Origin: Enterocloster aldenensis
GTDB lineage: Bacteria > Bacillota > Clostridia > Lachnospirales > Lachnospiraceae
Assembly: GCF_003434055.1 (NCBI RefSeq)
Contig: NZ_QVEX01000002.1
Span: forward strand, 1-62,459
DNA length: 62,459 bases
Reading direction: 5' to 3'
Made by a program: the position numbers and the translations under genes. Shown here one piece after another: positions 24,663 through 32,616 of the stretch. Under the pieces are notes generated by a model. The model was not told the origin of the DNA, ran no database searches, and was given only the letters and a program-made list of their open reading frames with translations. The number at the start of each line of letters is the position of its first letter. Within the stretch, counting starts at the first letter, position 1.

Positions 24663-27476
24663 CTAATCTTCCTCATTTCCTGAAATCCGGTCCCCTGACC
24701 GGGTATCCTTTGGTTCATCCCGGTCATCCGGTTCCTGGCCGTCCTCCAGCAGATCCCGGTCATCCGGTTCCTGGCCGTCCTCCAGCAGATCCCAGTCATC
24801 CGGTTCCTGGCCGCTCTCCAGCAGATCCCATCCATTCTGTCCCTGGCTCCTGTCCTGGCCGTTCAATCCCCTGGATTTCTTCCTCTTTATCCACAAAACC
24901 CCTGCCAGCAGCGCTGCGGTAAGAATACCCGCCGGCAATTTCCAGTCTCCCCCTCTTCCTCCGTCCATTTCCCCATCCATTCCATCAAAGCCGGACGTTT
25001 CCTCGGCAGCTCCCTCCTTTACCTCAAATGTCACGGGAATTTCCATTGTCCTTACCTCCATGGCCTCGTCCTCATATGTCACCTTCACTTTGCCTTCAAA
25101 GGTTCCTGCTTTTTTCGGGGTTGCGATAAAATCAATGGTTCCGCTCTTTCCGGCATCAAAGTTCCCCAGGTTCATGCTTCTGTCAATGACCTGGATATCA
25201 CCTTCCAGGCTGGCTTCTACATTGTACACCTGACCCCTGCCCTTGTTCACATAGGGAAGGGAGATGGTAGTCTCTTCATTCTGGCGGATTTCTTCCACAA
25301 AAGAAGGCGGGCTTACCTGGAACCGGTCAGGCTGGTAAACCGGCACCGCGATGGTTTCAGCTGCCGTGGACTGTTTTCTCTCTGTCTTGTCAATATACTC
25401 GTATTTGCACGATATGGTTATCTTAGGGGACTGCACCTTGGAATCCTTTGTCTGGAACAATGCCTGGACATCCACCTGCTGGTTTTTCCTCTCCCCCGGC
25501 CCCATCTTTGGGACATAGAATGTATTGGAAGATGAATTAATGGACAGTCCTTCTCCTGTTTCCAGGGAAATGACCACATTTTCAATGGGCGTTCCCTGGC
25601 TGGTATTCATGAACTCCATGTTCAGAGGAAACACCTGTCCCGCCGAGACTTTATCTCCATATGTATAATTGGTCAGTATGATATTAGGCGTGGGGGCTCC
25701 CGGCGTGGCCGTCCTGCCATTGGTCGGCACCACAATCCGTTCCGAATACGTGCCCTGGGCGGTTCCTTTATCCATATCATAGTCGAATTTCAATGTGACC
25801 CCCATAAGCTGGGATGCAGCGGATGACAGCTCGTATCCGGCCTTAAGGCTCACTGGCACATCCACGGACTGCCCCGGGCCTATCTCCCCAATCTGCCGTG
25901 TATCCGTTGCCTCCAGAAGGGATATCTGGTCATTTGGTTCAAAGGCAGCGGTAAGATTCCGAATGCCTTTGACTGTGTCGGTATTTTGAATCTTTAAGAG
26001 GATCTGGAACGACTGGCCGGAATTAACCGGGCCCATGGGGCCCCTGTCTATCCGCAGTACGGGCTGGCCTGTGGCCGTGCCTCCTTTGACAGGCAGAAGG
26101 ACTTTCTGGGCAGAGGCGGCCGGCGTCAATTGCCCTCCTGAATAGTAATTATATTTTAGTTCCAAATCAATGAGCTGGCTGGGACCGGATATATCCTGTC
26201 CCGCAATCAGGTTAAATTTCACGTTCTCAGTTTTTCCCGTATCCAGACGGCTGACGATTCTCGCGTTAGTATCGTCGCCTATAAACAGCGAGGTTCCCGG
26301 CGATACGTTTACCACCATATCCTCGATGTCCGCATCTTTACTGGTGTTCTCAAGTTCCACTTCCAGGGTGAAGTGGTCCCCAGGTCCCACAGGGGTCTGG
26401 GGTGAAATCCGCCTGACTCTTATGATTGGCTGCCCTGTGGTGCTCCCTGTATCCCTATTTTCCCTGGGCGCAGACTCCTCACATTCCGAAATGTTCACCT
26501 CCAGCTGTTCCGGAGGGATTCCCGAACTCTTAAATCCCACCTTCAGCCTCAGGATATCCCCCTTTCCCGTATAAGTAAGCTTTGAAAATGTCACTGTCAG
26601 CTCCAGGTCATCCTCCTTGTCTGATGTGATTTTCACCTTTGGGTTTTCCCCGTTCCGGAAGCTGTCACTCATCTTGGTCACGGTTACCCCCCGTTTCCCC
26701 ACCTCGCTTGTCTTGATTCCATTGCTTCTTAGATTGACCACCACTTTTGCCTGGCGCCCTTTGCGCAGCACATCCAGGGTATCCTTTGAACCGCCCAGTG
26801 CAAAAACATCATATCCGCCCACCCACAGGCTGCCGCTTCCTGGGTCTTCATGGTCCGGGTCATGGGAGCCTTCCGGTTTGCCGTTGTCTCCCCCGCTTCC
26901 GCCCTGGGACCCTCCGCCCTGGGACCCGCCGCTCTGGGACCCGCCGCCCTGGCCGCTGCCGCCCTGGACCCCGCCGCCCTGGACCCCGCCGCTCTGGACC
27001 CCGCCGCCGGAATCAGAGCCTGAAGTGCCCATCTCCCTGTCTGGCCGCGGTGTTGCTGCACCGGTACCTGCTCCGGCGCTTCCTGTGCCTGTTCCGGCGT
27101 TTCCTGTGCCTGTTCCGGCGCTTCCGGCGTTTCCTGTACCTGTTCCGGCTCCTGCACCTCCGGTTTCCGTTCCTTCTGTTCCCGTTCCTTCTGTTCCCGC
27201 TCCTCTGGCTCCCGTTCCCCCGGATTCCGTTCCTACTGTTCCTTCGGATTCCATTCCTGCTGTTCCCGCGCCTCCGGCTCCCGTTCCTTCGGATTCCATT
27301 CCTACTGTCCCTCCGCCCCCTTCCCTTTCAGCGGCTCCTTCGGCGGCTATATTTCCCCGTAGCGCCGGGCTGTCCGTTTCCTCTGCCATGACGCGGCCGC
27401 ACATCCCTATTATCAAAATGGCTGCCATCACCGCTGCCACTGTTCTTTTTATCAATCCTTTCATCTCCATCCTCAC
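24663..27476 (-). CDS. Surface-anchored CARDB-like protein of an ABC operon
   Basis: 937 residues. A signal peptide (residues ~1-31, AAVMAAILIIGMCGRVMA) leads into a ~170-residue Gly/Thr/Ser/Glu low-complexity run (ESEGTGAGGAG-like units, then GGVQGGGSQ-like units). Residues ~220-830 hold about four NEW1/CARDB-type beta domains with alternating (PGD/AGQ)xFxLxxxxxN patterns. A single helix (GILTAALLAGVLWI) and a basic stop precede a cytoplasmic tail with a 12-residue acidic repeat (DLLEDGQEPDDR type, three copies, DNA repeats of 36 bp near 24720-24830). It overlaps the ATPase gene by 4 bases. It probably acts as an external partner of the permease, like the adaptor in a MacA/Vex system, but is unrelated to MacA by eye. 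Confidence 0.72.
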   Translation of the reverse strand: MRMEMKGLIKRTVAAVMAAILIIGMCGRVMAEETDSPALRGNIAAEGAAEREGGGGTVGMESEGTGAGGAGTAGMESEGTVGTESGGTGARGAGTEGTGTEGTETGGAGAGTGTGNAGSAGTGTGNAGTGTGSAGAGTGAATPRPDREMGTSGSDSGGGVQSGGVQGGGVQGGSGQGGGSQSGGSQGGGSQGGSGGDNGKPEGSHDPDHEDPGSGSLWVGGYDVFALGGSKDTLDVLRKGRQAKVVVNLRSNGIKTSEVGKRGVTVTKMSDSFRNGENPKVKITSDKEDDLELTVTFSKLTYTGKGDILRLKVGFKSSGIPPEQLEVNISECEESAPRENRDTGSTTGQPIIRVRRISPQTPVGPGDHFTLEVELENTSKDADIEDMVVNVSPGTSLFIGDDTNARIVSRLDTGKTENVKFNLIAGQDISGPSQLIDLELKYNYYSGGQLTPAASAQKVLLPVKGGTATGQPVLRIDRGPMGPVNSGQSFQILLKIQNTDTVKGIRNLTAAFEPNDQISLLEATDTRQIGEIGPGQSVDVPVSLKAGYELSSAASQLMGVTLKFDYDMDKGTAQGTYSERIVVPTNGRTATPGAPTPNIILTNYTYGDKVSAGQVFPLNMEFMNTSQGTPIENVVISLETGEGLSINSSSNTFYVPKMGPGERKNQQVDVQALFQTKDSKVQSPKITISCKYEYIDKTERKQSTAAETIAVPVYQPDRFQVSPPSFVEEIRQNEETTISLPYVNKGRGQVYNVEASLEGDIQVIDRSMNLGNFDAGKSGTIDFIATPKKAGTFEGKVKVTYEDEAMEVRTMEIPVTFEVKEGAAEETSGFDGMDGEMDGGRGGDWKLPAGILTAALLAGVLWIKRKKSRGLNGQDRSQGQNGWDLLESGQEPDDWDLLEDGQEPDDRDLLEDGQEPDDRDEPKDTRSGDRISGNEED
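24719..24830. repeat. 36-bp tandem repeat encoding an acidic tail
   Basis: Three copies of a 36-bp unit (CGGTTCCTGGCCGTCCTCCA core) encode the LLEDGQEPDDR-type repeats at the cytoplasmic end of the surface protein. The copies differ by few bases. Confidence 0.8.
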
Positions 27477-28177
27477 TGTCCTTTCCTTTCATCTCCCGTT
27501 ATGACTCCATCCACCAGCGTCACAATCCGGTCCGCATACCTGGACATGCCCGGGTCATGGGTCACCAGTATGATGGTCTGGTTGAATCTTCTGGCAAACC
27601 CCATGACCATGTCCATGATTTCCGCTGTTGTTTTTGTATCCAGATTACCCGTAGGTTCATCTGCAAACACTACCTCAGGCCTGGACACAAACGCCCGGGC
27701 TATCCCCGCCCTCTGCTGCTGTCCTCCGGACATCTGGGAGGGATAGTGGTGAAGCCTGTGTGAAAGTCCTACGCGTCTCAACAGGTTTTCTGCCATGGCC
27801 TCCCGCTTCTTCCGCTCCACTCCCTTAAACATCAGGGGCATGGCCACATTTTCAACTGCTGTCATGGACGGCAGCAGATTATAGGACTGAAAGATAAAGC
27901 TCATGTGCTCCTGCCGGAAGGCAGCCAATTCCTCCTCACCCATGCGGGAAATACTTTTCCCGCGGATGAACACCTGTCCCTGCGTAGGTTTCTCCATTCC
28001 GGCCAACTGGTTCAAAAGCGTGCTTTTTCCCGAACCAGACGTGCCGAAGATACAGCAGACCTCGCCTTTATAAATCTTCAGGTTAATCCTTTTAAGGGCC
28101 ACCACTTCCTCGTCCCCCATCTGGTAAACCTTCCGCACATCCTTAACATATATGATTGGTTTTCCATGTTCCCTCAT
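27473..28177 (-). CDS. LolD/MacB-type ABC transporter ATPase
   Basis: 234 residues with all ABC motifs: Walker A GTSGSGKST, Q-loop FIFQSYNLLPSMTAVENV, signature MSGGQQQRAGIARAF, Walker B VVFADEPTGNLD and switch VTHDPGM. The LLPSMTAVENV and DEPTGNLD text is that of the LolD/MacB/FtsE exporter branch. First gene of the operon ATPase-surface protein-permease, with the two-component genes downstream. A direct repeat 64 bases upstream may be the response-regulator site. Confidence 0.94.
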   Translation of the reverse strand: MREHGKPIIYVKDVRKVYQMGDEEVVALKRINLKIYKGEVCCIFGTSGSGKSTLLNQLAGMEKPTQGQVFIRGKSISRMGEEELAAFRQEHMSFIFQSYNLLPSMTAVENVAMPLMFKGVERKKREAMAENLLRRVGLSHRLHHYPSQMSGGQQQRAGIARAFVSRPEVVFADEPTGNLDTKTTAEIMDMVMGFARRFNQTIILVTHDPGMSRYADRIVTLVDGVITGDERKGQ

Positions 28178-28240
28178 TTTTCCATCCCTCTTTCCATGGG
28201 TCTATGATAAAAAATAATCCCGGTGAAATTACCTCATGGA

Positions 28241-28258
28241 AATCTTAAGAAATCTTAA
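28241..28258 (-). promoter_or_regulatory. OmpR-type direct-repeat site upstream of the ABC operon
   Basis: AATCTTAAGA and AATCTTAATT form two direct repeats at a 10-bp period (TTAAGAT on the minus strand). That spacing is the usual binding pattern of OmpR-type regulators in Gram-positives. It lies 64 bases before the ATPase start, near possible -10 boxes (GATTAT, TATCAT). That it binds the co-located regulator is inference. Confidence 0.5.
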
Positions 28259-28627
28259 TTTCACATTTACCTGTATTTTGGTATGGCCTTTTGCAAATGA
28301 AGACAGACCTGGTTTAAGAAGGGAATTCAATATGGAAAGGACGCCCGGTTCTGGAAAAATCCAACTTCAGAAAAGGGCCTCTTTTTGGAGCATGCATTTT
28401 GGACCATACCGGATAAACCGGAGGAACAATCCGGGATACCACGGGAAACCCAATATAGGAAAGGACGGGAAAGCAGGACTGAACAGACCTGGCTGGATAT
28501 TCAGCAAATAGAAAAACCGCATGCATCCGCAGACAGCCATCACCCAGGCCCTGCTGGCCTAAAAGCAGGAATCAGGTCATAGCCTTCACATAAAAATGCA
28601 GGCTGCAAAATGTTAGTTATAAATATA
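28259..28627. other. No gene seen upstream of ABC operon
   Basis: About 370 bases without a supported gene. Short frames have no ribosome sites or recognisable products, and they overlap on both strands. The composition is less GC-rich than the operon but no mobile-element end or structured RNA is apparent. Confidence 0.4.
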
Positions 28628-28666
28628 GGGAACTACTAACTTCATACTTAATAGTCAGTAGTTCCC
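28628..28666. terminator. Hairpin after SRPBCC gene
   Basis: GGGAACTACT pairs with AGTAGTTCCC around an 18-base loop, with A/T-rich flanks. It lies 31 bases past the stop of the minus-strand SRPBCC gene. Confidence 0.55.
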
Positions 28667-28696
28667 CATATACATATCGTTTAAAACCAAACATTG

Positions 28697-29107
28697 TCAT
28701 TGGAGAAATTTCTTTAAATCTGTCACAAATTGTGTCTGCGCCTTCTTCAAATACGTTTGTTCAAATACACTTTTGCCAACTGGTCTCATGGAAAGCATTT
28801 CCGCTGTTACACACGCTGTAAAGTCGATTTCTGTTTCATTGCCTTTGGACGCAAATACAATGGTCCAGTGTCCTTTTGTATGGCTGTTCCTTACATCAAG
28901 CTCCCAACGCCTGTACTGTTCAACCGCAGTAATTGTAAATGTAGTGGGATAGCCATTAGGGGAATATTCGATAAACTGTTTTTCATCTAGGAACTCTGTT
29001 TTGCCCACATCACTTCGCCATGTATGATAGCGCTCAACTGCTGATACGGTTTCCCATACTTGGTGGATGTCGCATTGGATAACAGCCTTAATATTGGATG
29101 TTGTCAT
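28697..29107 (-). CDS. SRPBCC (START-like) ligand-binding family protein
   Basis: 136 residues with the polyketide cyclase/SRPBCC shape: N-terminal strand IKAVIQCDIHQVWETVSAVERYHTW, central EFLDEKQFIEYSPNGY..FTITAVEQYRRWELDVRN, then WTIVFASKGNETEIDF and a long C-terminal helix (TYLKKAQTQFVTDLKKFLQ). Members bind hydrophobic ligands or act as cyclases; the ligand here is unknown. AGGAGGAATGGAAT precedes the ATG. The gene is AT-rich against its GC-rich neighbours and has no linked partner, which hints at acquisition. Confidence 0.8.
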   Translation of the reverse strand: MTTSNIKAVIQCDIHQVWETVSAVERYHTWRSDVGKTEFLDEKQFIEYSPNGYPTTFTITAVEQYRRWELDVRNSHTKGHWTIVFASKGNETEIDFTACVTAEMLSMRPVGKSVFEQTYLKKAQTQFVTDLKKFLQ

Positions 29108-29601
29108 ATTCCATTCCTCCTATCTCAAAAACCATTGTTGGTCCACCTCCGCTGCTAACGGATGATGATGCTTTATTTTTTAACATTGAAATAATACCAG
29201 CGAATACATATTTAACTCTCTATATAAGGATTTTCTTCAACTAATTGGTAAGTGATATAAGAATTATAAAATATAATCGTGCAATATGATAGTACTTGAA
29301 ATATTAAATATTCATTTATAAAACCGAGATTTTTTTGTTTCACATTGTAATAACCCGTTGACAGGCTGATTGTGGGCATATTATCTGAAAAATGGCCTTG
29401 GGCGCGGCAGCGCACCGATTCCACTTCTGTGATGTATCCCTTTATATACCGGATTTCAGGAACCCTGCTGCTGCCGTCATCTTCTTCTGATAATGAATGT
29501 TGTTAATTCGATTCAGGTTATTCATACCATATAAATTCAAAGGAATGATGTTCCATATTTATAAACATATATGTAATCCCGCCCTATCTGATAAGTTCAG
29601 T
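29108..29601. other. AT-rich gap, no supported gene
   Basis: About 490 bases. A minus-strand stretch near 29330-29500 stays open and reads as protein-like text (SSRVPEIRYIKGYITEVES), but it has neither a ribosome site nor a family match, and then runs into very AT-rich sequence. It may be the remains of a gene. Nothing else is seen. Confidence 0.35.
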
Positions 29602-29647
29602 TTTCAATTGTTAAAAGCCGCCTCCCGGCGGCTTTTAACAATTGAAA
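29602..29647. terminator. Perfect 21-bp-stem terminator hairpin
   Basis: A 21-base arm (AATTGTTAAAAGCCGCC core) is followed by a TCCC loop and its exact complement. The arms contain the A-tract and T-tract so it works in both directions. It closes the selenium operon, downstream of the 14-bp tandem repeat. Confidence 0.9.
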
Positions 29648-29650
29648 CAT

Positions 29651-29808
29651 TCCTTTACAGTTTTTCCTTTACAGTTTTTCCTTTACAGTTTTTCCTTTAC
29701 AGTTTTTCCTTTACAGTTTTTCCCTTACAGTTTTTCCTTTACAGTTTTTCCCTTACAGCCTTTCCCTTACAGCCTTTCCCTTACAGCTTTCCCCCCACAA
29801 CTTTCCCC
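29651..29808. repeat. 14-bp tandem repeat array after the selenium operon
   Basis: About eleven units of TTACAGTTTTTCCT (minus strand AGGAAAAACTGTAA), near-perfect at the 29650 side and drifting (TTTCCCTTACAGCC) toward the DUF3343 stop codon. The array sits exactly between the last stop codon of the operon and its terminator, so it is transcribed into the 3' UTR. It contains no stem structure itself. Confidence 0.85.
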
Positions 29809-30044
29809 TATATCAGATATTCCCCCATGGTCTGATACCCCAATCCCTGCCTGCCCATGATCCCCGTCACGTGTTCACGCCATGCAGGAGGCATGCTCCA
29901 GGACAGGCCGCAGCCGGCGGATATCTGCCTCGGCACCGGTATCAGGCGTCCCGGAACATCCTCTTTGCGGCAGACCGTCTCCATGGCAATGGCCTCTGCC
30001 GTTGTATGGAATGTTATTACCAGTCTCAGTTCTTTTTTCCTCAT
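29808..30044 (-). CDS. DUF3343 protein (putative Se/S carrier)
   Basis: 78 residues from the ATG at 30044 (GGAG 8 bases upstream). Family text: LRLVITFHTTAEAIAMETVCRKEDVPGRLIPVPRQISAGCGLSW read in short parts here (FHTTAEAIAMETVC, GRLIPVPRQISAGCGLSW). DUF3343 proteins co-occur with selenium genes, and the single conserved Cys in SAGCGLSW has led to the view that they carry sulfur or selenium. It is the last gene of the selenium operon, 41 bases after yedF. Confidence 0.85.
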   Translation of the reverse strand: MRKKELRLVITFHTTAEAIAMETVCRKEDVPGRLIPVPRQISAGCGLSWSMPPAWREHVTGIMGRQGLGYQTMGEYLI

Positions 30045-30085
30045 ATGCTTCACTCCGGTTTCCCGGTGCCGGATGGCACCGGCAT

Positions 30086-30295
30086 CTACTCAATGATCAG
30101 CCTGAATCCCAGTCCGTCCTGTTCCACCGTTACCTTTTTGCCCTGGCTGATTCCGTATTTCCTCACATTTTCTTTTGTGTGGTTTTCGCTTACCAGGACC
30201 TGGATTGGTCCGCTGCCATGGGTTTTCAGGGCATTGGCTGTCAGAAGGACGGGTTCCGGACAGGATAAGCCTCTTGCATCTACTTCATACATCAT
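30086..30295 (-). CDS. yedF: YedF/TusA-like sulfurtransferase-family protein
   Basis: 69 residues, TusA/SirA fold: VDARGLSCPEPVLLTANAL with the Cys of the CPxP motif at about residue 12, then a two-strand tail. Full YedF of other clostridia is longer (about 200 residues with a DsrE-like second domain); here only the TusA half is present. It follows yedE directly. AAGGGGA lies 7 bases before the ATG. I infer a role as a selenium or sulfur carrier between the transporter and the lyase or SelD. Confidence 0.85.
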   Translation of the reverse strand: MMYEVDARGLSCPEPVLLTANALKTHGSGPIQVLVSENHTKENVRKYGISQGKKVTVEQDGLGFRLIIE

Positions 30296-30311
30296 AATAA
30301 CGTCCCCTTTC

Positions 30312-31397
30312 CTATATCTGTTCTTTCCTTGGCACAAACCCGATTGCAAACAGGACTGCAATGCATAGGATGACTGCTGCTTTTCCCGCGCCCTGAAGTC
30401 CTCCTGCCACTGCCGGGGATGACTCTGTGGCAGCCGCTGCCGCTGCAAAACCAAAGTTATGACAGCAGGCAGCCCCCACAAAAAGCCCTAAGAATGTCAC
30501 TGCGGAATCCGAGGAACCCTGTCCTGCCAGGATCAGCTGCCTTAAGGGACATCCGCCTGCCAATACCGCTGCAAACCCCACTGCATACATTCCCAGGATG
30601 TTCCACAGATGCTGTGAATGCGCCACCGGCTGGCCGTCAAAGGACAGTTTGAATCCGCCTGATGCCATGTTGTAGATTAGCATGACCACAAAAAAACCGC
30701 CAATGATGGTAAGCAGGTCATAATTCCTCATCAGGAATAAATCCCTGAAACCGCCTGCAAAGCAGGTCCGGCAGCGCTGTGACACCATACCGAATGCCAG
30801 GCCTCCTGCAAGGGATATCAGTACCGGCGCATGCATGCTTCCCGGTCCCTTCTCACTGACCGCCATGGCTCCCGTGACAATGCTGGCAATCAGGATTACC
30901 ACCAGGATAGAGGGCAGGATATAACCGCTGTACGACCTTGTCCCATAAGCGCGCCCCAGGCTGAATCCCCGCTTTAAGGCCAGGGTGCCGGTAACAGTCC
31001 CAAGCCCAAAGCCTATAAGCGCAACATATGCGTTCAGGTCGCCGGCGGCCATACGGATGACCATCCTTAAGGGACATCCCAGGAACGCCAGGGAACCTAT
31101 CATCATGATGACTCCCAACAGGAACCGTATCATGGGGGAAGAACCGGCTGTGGAGCGGTATTCTCTTGTTACCAGGGATAGGATGAACGCCCCCAGCACA
31201 ATGCCTGCGATTTCCGGCCTTACGTACTGCACAGCCGCTGCCTGATGGAGCTTCATGGCCCCTGCCGTATCACGTATGAAACAGGCGATGCAGATTGCCA
31301 TATTTTTTGGATTTCCCATCCATGCCAGCAGCGCCCCAAACACTCCCAGCACTCCGCCAAACATCATCAGTTTTCTTTTGGAATCAATGTTACCCAT
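30312..31397 (-). CDS. yedE: YedE-type selenium (or sulfur) transporter
   Basis: 361 residues with about ten membrane helices. It has the YeeE/YedE (DUF395) signatures: FLGCPLRMVIRMAAGDLN, RCRTCFAGGFRDLFL and the AGGCPLRQLILAGQGSSDSA loop with its Cys, repeated in each half of the protein. The family in selenium clusters is named as a putative selenium transporter; relatives carry thiosulfate. It follows the desulfurase-like gene by 33 bases and precedes yedF by 17. Confidence 0.9.
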   Translation of the reverse strand: MGNIDSKRKLMMFGGVLGVFGALLAWMGNPKNMAICIACFIRDTAGAMKLHQAAAVQYVRPEIAGIVLGAFILSLVTREYRSTAGSSPMIRFLLGVIMMIGSLAFLGCPLRMVIRMAAGDLNAYVALIGFGLGTVTGTLALKRGFSLGRAYGTRSYSGYILPSILVVILIASIVTGAMAVSEKGPGSMHAPVLISLAGGLAFGMVSQRCRTCFAGGFRDLFLMRNYDLLTIIGGFFVVMLIYNMASGGFKLSFDGQPVAHSQHLWNILGMYAVGFAAVLAGGCPLRQLILAGQGSSDSAVTFLGLFVGAACCHNFGFAAAAAATESSPAVAGGLQGAGKAAVILCIAVLFAIGFVPRKEQI

Positions 31398-31429
31398 GGT
31401 ATATATCCCCCTATTTTATGATTTGAGAT

Positions 31430-32572
31430 TTATATTGATTCAGCCATTTCCCTCACTGCCAGCACAGCCTGGTCCATCTCTTCCTCCGTGTTATAATAGG
31501 ACATGGAGAAACGGACAGCCCCCTGCTCCACGGTTCCCAGCGCCTGGTGCATCAGCGGCGCGCAGTGGGCTCCTGCCCTGGTATAAATCCCATAATCCAT
31601 TGCAAGTCCGTCCGATACCTCACCTGAATCATGGTCCCGGATATTCAGCGCCACCACCGGCGCATGAAGGTCCATACGGGAAAAATCCCCGTACACGGTG
31701 ACTCCCCGGATATCCGAAACCCCTTGGTAGAAACGTCTCATCAGCAACTGTTCCCTGTTCCGGATGGACTCCATCCCGGTTTCTTTTATAAATTCCAGGG
31801 CCGCGTGAAGCCCTGCAATGCCATGTCCGTTCACCGTGCCTGCCTCCAGCGCTTCCGGCATGTCTGAGGGATGGAGTTCCGAATAGCTGTGGGTTCCGCT
31901 CCCGCCAGCCATCAGGGGACGTATGGAAATGCCTTCCCTTACACATATCCCTCCTGTCCCCTGGGGGCCCATCAGGCTTTTGTGGCCGGTAAAGCAGAGC
32001 ACGTCAATCCCCATCATCCCCATATCTATGTCAAATACCCCTGCTGTCTGGGATGCGTCCAGTATGAACACCAGGGATGCCCGCCTGCAGATTTCCCCCA
32101 CCCTGGCAATATCCACCAGGTTTCCTGTGAGGTTGGAGGCATGGGTGCATATAATCCCCTTTGTGTTTGGCCGGATGGCTGCCTCCATGTCCTCATACCG
32201 TATATTGCCCAGTCTGTCGGCCCTGACAATGGTCAGCTCCACGCCGTTTTCCCTCATCCTATACAGGGGACGGAGCACGGAATTGTGTTCCAGCATGGTG
32301 GTAATCACATGGTCGCCCGGTGAAAAGATGCCCTGGACAGCCATGTTCAGGCTGGCGGTTGAGTTGGCCGTAAATGCCACCTGAAGGGGATTGCCAAGGC
32401 CGAACAGCTCCGACACAAGGACCCTTGTATCATATATGGTCCTGGAGGCTCCCAGGGATGCCTGATGGCTTCCCCTGCCCGAATTTCCCATATGGCGCAT
32501 GGCATCCGCCACTGCCTGGATGACTGCCTCAGGCTTATGGTAAGTGGTTGCCCCGTTATCCAGATAAATCAT
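31430..32572 (-). CDS. Cysteine desulfurase / selenocysteine lyase-like PLP enzyme
   Basis: 380 residues, class V aminotransferase fold: MIYLDNGATTYHKPEAV, TANSTASLNMAVQG, LEHNSVLRPL, LDASQTAG with the PLP Asp, and the Schiff-base Lys in CFTGHKSLMGPQGTGG. The catalytic loop Cys is in TRAGAHCAPLMH near residue 342. This is the NifS/SufS-like 'cysteine desulfurase family' found with selenium genes; by position between selB and yedE I infer it frees Se from selenocysteine or supplies Se/S to SelD. Activity preference is not readable. Follows selB by 44 bases. Confidence 0.85.
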   Translation of the reverse strand: MIYLDNGATTYHKPEAVIQAVADAMRHMGNSGRGSHQASLGASRTIYDTRVLVSELFGLGNPLQVAFTANSTASLNMAVQGIFSPGDHVITTMLEHNSVLRPLYRMRENGVELTIVRADRLGNIRYEDMEAAIRPNTKGIICTHASNLTGNLVDIARVGEICRRASLVFILDASQTAGVFDIDMGMMGIDVLCFTGHKSLMGPQGTGGICVREGISIRPLMAGGSGTHSYSELHPSDMPEALEAGTVNGHGIAGLHAALEFIKETGMESIRNREQLLMRRFYQGVSDIRGVTVYGDFSRMDLHAPVVALNIRDHDSGEVSDGLAMDYGIYTRAGAHCAPLMHQALGTVEQGAVRFSMSYYNTEEEMDQAVLAVREMAESI

Positions 32573-32616
32573 TTTCCTGTCTCCTTTCGCTGCGGATATC
32601 CGGTAAGGTTACAATC

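Noticed and set aside
26617..27504. Long plus-strand Pro/Ser/Val-rich frame
   Set aside because: It is the antisense shadow of the Gly/Thr/Ser low-complexity part of the 937-residue gene; no start signal or family match.
29212..29424. 70-residue minus-strand frame upstream of the SRPBCC gene
   Set aside because: No ribosome site or family match. The upstream reading frame is open but stops in an AT-rich stretch; at most a relic.
29651..29808. CRISPR array
   Set aside because: The 14-bp units are contiguous with no unique spacers and no cas genes in the window.
29642..29860. Phe/Ser/Leu-rich plus-strand frames over the 14-bp repeats
   Set aside because: They are translations of a simple tandem repeat and change with frame, so they are not proteins.
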